NCBI GenBank assembly: GCA_027295435.1
Contig: JAPUKX010000182.1
Location: forward strand, 1 to 9,773
DNA from: Planctomycetota bacterium
Lineage (GTDB): Bacteria; Planctomycetota; Phycisphaerae; Phycisphaerales; SM1A02
Length of the DNA: 9,773 nt
Reading direction: 5' to 3'
Shown here: one piece after another, positions 6,859-9,773 of the stretch
How the letters are laid out: every line of letters starts with the position of its first letter
How positions within the stretch are numbered: position 1 is the first letter of the stretch
Position numbers and translations under genes: made by a program
The notes under the pieces: generated by a model
Told to the model about the DNA's origin: nothing
Database searches by the model: none
Seen by the model: the letters and a program-made list of their open reading frames with translations, nothing else

Positions 6859-6866
6859 CCTTCCTC
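6859..6866 (-). promoter_or_regulatory. Shine-Dalgarno of the NIF3 gene, directly beside the 52-nt repeat
   Basis: GAGGAAGG on the minus strand supports the GTG start at 6850 over the GTG two codons later. Its outer base (6866) touches the foot of the three-way junction element (6867), so folding of that element could affect ribosome access. Confidence 0.6.
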
Positions 6867-6918
6867 GTTTAGCCGCGGCTCGCAGAGCCGCGCGTCGCTC
6901 TACGAGCGACGGCTAAAC
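6867..6918. repeat. 52-nt palindromic element able to form a perfect three-way junction
   Basis: An outer stem pairs GTTTAGC (6867-6873) with GCTAAAC (6912-6918). Inside it are two adjacent 8-bp hairpins. The first is CGCGGCTC (6874-6881), loop GCA, GAGCCGCG (6885-6892). The second is CGTCGCTC (6893-6900), loop TAC, GAGCGACG (6904-6911). Every base outside the two 3-nt loops is paired and the two hairpins abut without a gap. Both strands can form it. It closely resembles short dispersed palindromes I associate with intergenic regions of planctomycete genomes, similar in concept to REP/BIME elements mobilised by RAYT transposases. That resemblance is from memory. It covers the end of the glycosyltransferase gene, including its stop codon. 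Confidence 0.85.
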
Positions 6919-8371
6919 CCTTGGCGGCGTCGAACAGCAGCGCAGCGTACACCGGCAGATACGCCGCGACCATGACCCACGGAGATACCGACCAACTCAC
7001 CACGTCGCCCAGGACCACATAGCCCCAGGGCAGGGTCAGCGAGGCGATCCACAACGCCCCGCTGCGGGTCATCGGCATCAGGGCCAGTGACCACAGCAGA
7101 TACCACGGGTGGGCGGTCGGCGACAAGAGCACCATGGCGAAAAGAATCATCCGAGACCCCCCCCACACGTCGCGGCTCCGCAACCAGACGACCACCACCA
7201 CGGCCAAGACCATCGCAATACAGAGCCGCCGGGCGAGAACCTCCTGCTGGTCGTTGGTCCACTGCGGCTGAGCCTTCTCGATCGTCCACAGCATCGGCTC
7301 GTAGACGCTTCCGAAGTGGGCCCACTTGAGGGTGAAGAGTTCAGCCGTGGAGACCATGTTCTTGAGCGGCTGGGCGTCGTACGTCAGCCACAAAGGCCCG
7401 GCGATGAACAGACACACGGTGCCGCCGATGGCGAGGCTGCGCGCCCAAGCCGGCCATGGCCTGCCCTTGAGCAGCAGCGCCGCGACGGGCAGGACCACTG
7501 GCTTCACCAGCGTCCCCAAGGCCAGCATCACCGTCCATTCCCAGATCTTCTGCGGCGCTTTCGTGTACGCCAGCAGAGCCCCCACCAGCAGCGCGATGCC
7601 GAGGCTGTCCAGATGCCCGGAGCCGGCGAACTCGGCAATCGGCAGCGGGTGCCAAGCGTACAGCACCGCCCACCACGGCGATCTGCCGGCTCGGGCCAAC
7701 GCGATCAGCAGCCCGATGATCACCGCGAGGTCGAACCCGATGAACACCGCACGAAAGACGCGGGCGCTGGAGGCCGGATCGGACCAGTCATCCATGATCG
7801 CCAGCCCCGTTGATGCGAACACCCACTGGCTGGCCGGCAAATAGATCGTGTGAAGCTGCGGGTTGTTGATCAGCGGCAGCAGATCGGCCTGGCCCGGCCA
7901 GTCCTCTGCGGCATCCTCGATGACGCCGAAGCACTCATTTGGCGTTTTCAGATAGGGGTTGATCCCGGCAGCGGCGTTTCGGCCGTCGAAGACGTAGCGG
8001 TACACATCATCGCTCAGGGCCGGCTCGTGGGTGAACAACACCGCCACCCGAGCCCCCACGGCGATGGTGAGGATCAGCAGCACCGACCGACCAAATCCCA
8101 CCACGCTTCTCCCGACCGGCGTTCGGCGCAGCAAAATCCACATGGCCGTCAACGACGCCCAGCCGCAGGCGGAGGCAATCCAAAACGGCCAGAGGTTTTG
8201 CAGGTTCGATTGTCCTGCCTCGGGGATCGGTGTGCGGTCGATCGTCATCCCAGCCAGTGACCACACGACCGCCGCCAGCGAAGCGACGGCACAGGCCACG
8301 ACGATTACCATCTTCATTTCGGCCGGTGACCGATCTGAATGGTGCTGGGGGCCCGGCATCTGAAGCATCAT
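6869..8371 (-). CDS. Polytopic GT-C/GT87-like glycosyltransferase, probably polyprenol-sugar dependent
   Basis: A 500-residue integral membrane protein with roughly ten or more hydrophobic helices, the first at about 21-41. After the second or third helix comes SDDVYRYVFDGRNAAAGINPY (120-140). The acidic pair Asp121-Asp122 followed by YRY, GR and NPY is typical of the first external loop of GT-C enzymes of the GT87/mannosyltransferase type. HLD (253-255) and SPTAHPWYLLW (417-427) also fit that group. I infer transfer of a sugar, likely mannose-like, from a polyprenyl phosphate donor outside the cytoplasmic membrane; the acceptor is unknown. The start is uncertain: two adjacent ATGs at 8371/8368 lack a clear Shine-Dalgarno, and ATG 8317 just before the first helix is an alternative. 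Residues 486-500 and the stop are encoded by the 52-nt palindromic repeat, so the tail AVARRATRGSASRG is probably acquired. Confidence 0.88.
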   Translation of the reverse strand: MMLQMPGPQHHSDRSPAEMKMVIVVACAVASLAAVVWSLAGMTIDRTPIPEAGQSNLQNLWPFWIASACGWASLTAMWILLRRTPVGRSVVGFGRSVLLILTIAVGARVAVLFTHEPALSDDVYRYVFDGRNAAAGINPYLKTPNECFGVIEDAAEDWPGQADLLPLINNPQLHTIYLPASQWVFASTGLAIMDDWSDPASSARVFRAVFIGFDLAVIIGLLIALARAGRSPWWAVLYAWHPLPIAEFAGSGHLDSLGIALLVGALLAYTKAPQKIWEWTVMLALGTLVKPVVLPVAALLLKGRPWPAWARSLAIGGTVCLFIAGPLWLTYDAQPLKNMVSTAELFTLKWAHFGSVYEPMLWTIEKAQPQWTNDQQEVLARRLCIAMVLAVVVVVWLRSRDVWGGSRMILFAMVLLSPTAHPWYLLWSLALMPMTRSGALWIASLTLPWGYVVLGDVVSWSVSPWVMVAAYLPVYAALLFDAAKGLAVARRATRGSASRG

Positions 8372-8447
8372 AAGAGTTGCAGGTTGACCCGCGGCGGGCG
8401 GCGCAACCGTTCATACTGAAAGCGGCATTGAGACTGTTGCATAACTT

Positions 8448-8573
8448 CCCCTCCTTTGCAGGGAGGGGGCAGGGGGAGGGTCCAGCGCAGCAAGGCTCGC
8501 GGCGAATCACCCCTCACCTCGCCACGGCGAGCGCGCCTGTGGCGACCTGCCATCTCCTCTCAAGGGGAGAGGG
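8448..8573. repeat. Intergenic repeat-like element with three hairpins
   Basis: The 217-bp gap between the EEP and glycosyltransferase genes contains three palindromes. They are CCCCTCC/GGAGGGG (8448-8454 and 8462-8468), a 10-bp stem with one bulge (CGCCACGGCG at 8520-8529 with CGCC 8534-8537 and GTGGCG 8539-8544), and TCTCCTC/GGGGAGA (8553-8559 and 8564-8570). The purine/pyrimidine-rich ends, with runs such as AGGGGGAGGG and CAAGGGGAGAGGG, match the look of a dispersed non-coding repeat seen in many bacterial genomes. That resemblance is from memory. It begins soon after the EEP stop and may also stabilise or terminate that transcript. The rest of the gap (8372-8447) shows no clear signal. 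Confidence 0.6.
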
Positions 8574-8588
8574 TTCCGAATCACTCTC

Positions 8589-9584
8589 TTAGCGCGAATG
8601 GGTCGATTCCAACTCCAGTTCCACGATCACCGGAAGGTGGTCGGAAAGATCGGTGCGGACGACGCGGCGTGACACAATGCGCCAGTCAGTTGGTGCGAGC
8701 ACCCAGTCGATCACGAAGTACGGCTCGTCGGACGGGAATGTGAGGTCATCCGGGAAGGGTGGATTCTTCAGGTCAGTATCAAACAAGCCGGTGCCGAGGA
8801 GTAGTGAGAGCGCATTGTGACCCTCATGATCGATCTGCGCCAACGGAAACTCCAGCGGCGTGCTGTTGAAATCCCCGAGCACGATGAGCGGCGTCGCCTG
8901 TTCTTCCGCCAAGTCGATGATCATGCGAGCTGATCCAACCCGCGTCGCCTCATCGCGATGTTCCAGATGGACCGCGAGCACCCGCACAGATTCTGCTTCG
9001 CTCAGTTGCAGCGTACAGAGAAGTCCGCGCTTCTTGCCGCCGAGCATGGCCTCCCACTTCAAGTAGGTGGGGAAGTCCACGAGCTCGGCACGAACGATCG
9101 GGTAGCGACTCAACACTGCGTTGCCAAACCGGACGGTGAAGAGTGGCAGGCCGGTATCGTAACTGCACTGCTCGGCAATGTACGGGAATCCCGCTTCCTT
9201 GGCGATGAGCTTTGCCTGATTGACGCCGCCGCTCCAAGTGCAATTGAAATCGACCTCGTTGAGCACGACCAGGTCGAGGTGCGCCTCGCGCAGCAATGAT
9301 GCGATCTGCTCCAATCGCGTCTCACGCTCTGCGGACGAACCATCCCAATTGCTCTCGGCCAAACCGCGCCCATGCGCAATGTTGTAAGTGGCGACCCGAA
9401 GTCGCCTCGGATGGTCAGTGATCTGTGCTGCTGTCGAAGAGAGGTCGAGGGTGTAAGTCCGCACGGCCCGCCATGGACTCGTGGCGCGCAGTGTGATGAG
9501 CCAGCCAGGGACGAATATCACAAGGGCCGCGATGAGACGCAAGGCTACGCGGAAGAACCTGCGTCGTCGGCGTGGTGTGGGCAT
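8589..9584 (-). CDS. Membrane-anchored endonuclease/exonuclease/phosphatase (EEP) family protein
   Basis: From the ATG at 9584 this is a 331-residue protein. It has a basic start (PRRRRRFFR), one hydrophobic helix at about 13-33 (signal anchor), and an EEP domain from about 62 to the end. Metal and catalytic residues of the DNase I-like fold are in order: Asn68 in ATYNIAHG, Glu110 in VVLNEVD, His206 in LAVHLEH, Asp238 and Asn240 in VLGDFNSTP, Asp293 in FVIDWVL, and the Asp315-His316 pair in LSDHLPV. All are intact, so it should be an active Mg-dependent phosphodiesterase or phosphatase, facing the periplasm if the anchor is right. The substrate (nucleic acid, phosphoinositide-type or other phosphoester) cannot be told. 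An in-frame TTG at 9599 is an alternative start; neither start has a convincing Shine-Dalgarno. It lies 217 bp upstream of the glycosyltransferase gene on the same strand. Confidence 0.9.
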   Translation of the reverse strand: MPTPRRRRRFFRVALRLIAALVIFVPGWLITLRATSPWRAVRTYTLDLSSTAAQITDHPRRLRVATYNIAHGRGLAESNWDGSSAERETRLEQIASLLREAHLDLVVLNEVDFNCTWSGGVNQAKLIAKEAGFPYIAEQCSYDTGLPLFTVRFGNAVLSRYPIVRAELVDFPTYLKWEAMLGGKKRGLLCTLQLSEAESVRVLAVHLEHRDEATRVGSARMIIDLAEEQATPLIVLGDFNSTPLEFPLAQIDHEGHNALSLLLGTGLFDTDLKNPPFPDDLTFPSDEPYFVIDWVLAPTDWRIVSRRVVRTDLSDHLPVIVELELESTHSR

Positions 9585-9689
9585 GCGACAAGCCGTCAAT
9601 CGGGTGTGGGCGCACTCATCCTAGAGCCAAAGCCCAGGGAACGGACGTGGACCGTGCTGCTCGCTGGACACGTCCGGCATCATACGAGG

Positions 9690-9773
9690 ATGTACCTCAA
9701 GAGCGGCCGCAGCTTCGATCTGGCCTCAGGGCCCGGCGATGAGACCCTGCCGGAGGTCTCGGGCCCTTGGGTC
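9690..9773 (+). CDS. Possible start of an unidentified gene running off the right edge
   Basis: From the ATG at 9690 an open frame continues to the window end (28 codons, beginning MYLKSGRSFDLASGPGDETL). About 85% of its codons end in G or C. An in-frame GTG at 9654 is an alternative start. No well-spaced Shine-Dalgarno is visible; GAGG touches the ATG. The minus strand also has an open frame here with its wobble bases at the same positions, ending at a TGA at 9680-9682, so base composition does not decide the strand. I do not recognise the product. Confidence 0.35.
   Translation, partial: MYLKSGRSFDLASGPGDETLPEVSGPWV

Noticed and set aside
7109..7844. Plus-strand open frames opposite the glycosyltransferase
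   Set aside because: His/Arg/Gln-rich products with no membrane or domain pattern; the minus strand encodes a coherent polytopic protein.
8377..8592. Small plus-strand open frame in the EEP-glycosyltransferase gap
   Set aside because: It consists of the palindromic repeat itself; the peptide pattern is what such repeats give when translated.
9596..9619. Seven-codon upstream open frame on the minus strand just before the EEP gene
   Set aside because: Too short to separate from chance, with no ribosome binding site and no recognisable leader-peptide codon run.

Overview
The window is high-GC bacterial DNA, mostly above 60% GC, with dense genes on both strands. The gene set and two dispersed palindromic repeats fit a planctomycete-like (for example Phycisphaerae-type) genome, perhaps from a metagenome. 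That assignment is an inference from gene style and repeat type. No rRNA or marker gene is present to settle it.

Left part (1-2661): a group II PLP-dependent aromatic-amino-acid-type decarboxylase runs off the left edge on the minus strand. A small TPR-like protein is divergent from it, with only 37 bp between the two start codons. It converges on ispE (minus strand), the GHMP kinase of the MEP isoprenoid pathway. Middle part (2835-5148): on the plus strand, a single-domain PilZ protein (predicted c-di-GMP binding) is followed by a large AsmA-like, membrane-anchored periplasmic protein. The 148-bp gap between them holds a perfect 10-bp inverted repeat.

Right part (5155-9584): four minus-strand genes read right to left. 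They are an anchored endonuclease/exonuclease/phosphatase (EEP) protein, a polytopic GT-C/GT87-like glycosyltransferase, a NIF3-family protein and a small Coa1-like membrane protein with lower GC. The glycosyltransferase and NIF3 genes lie 18 bp apart and look co-transcribed. A possible partial plus-strand gene begins near the right edge.

Most of the content is ordinary housekeeping and envelope genes, and I see no CRISPR array, tRNA, prophage or defence island. The most unusual structure is a 52-nt element at 6867-6918. It folds on paper into a perfect three-way junction with no unpaired base outside its two 3-nt loops. It supplies the last 15 codons and the stop codon of the glycosyltransferase, and it abuts the NIF3 ribosome binding site. 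A second repeat-like element with three hairpins fills much of the gap at 8448-8573. Other points of note are a NIF3 protein with eukaryote-type motifs, an IspE with an altered cytosine-stacking residue and an uncertain start, and an animal-like decarboxylase.
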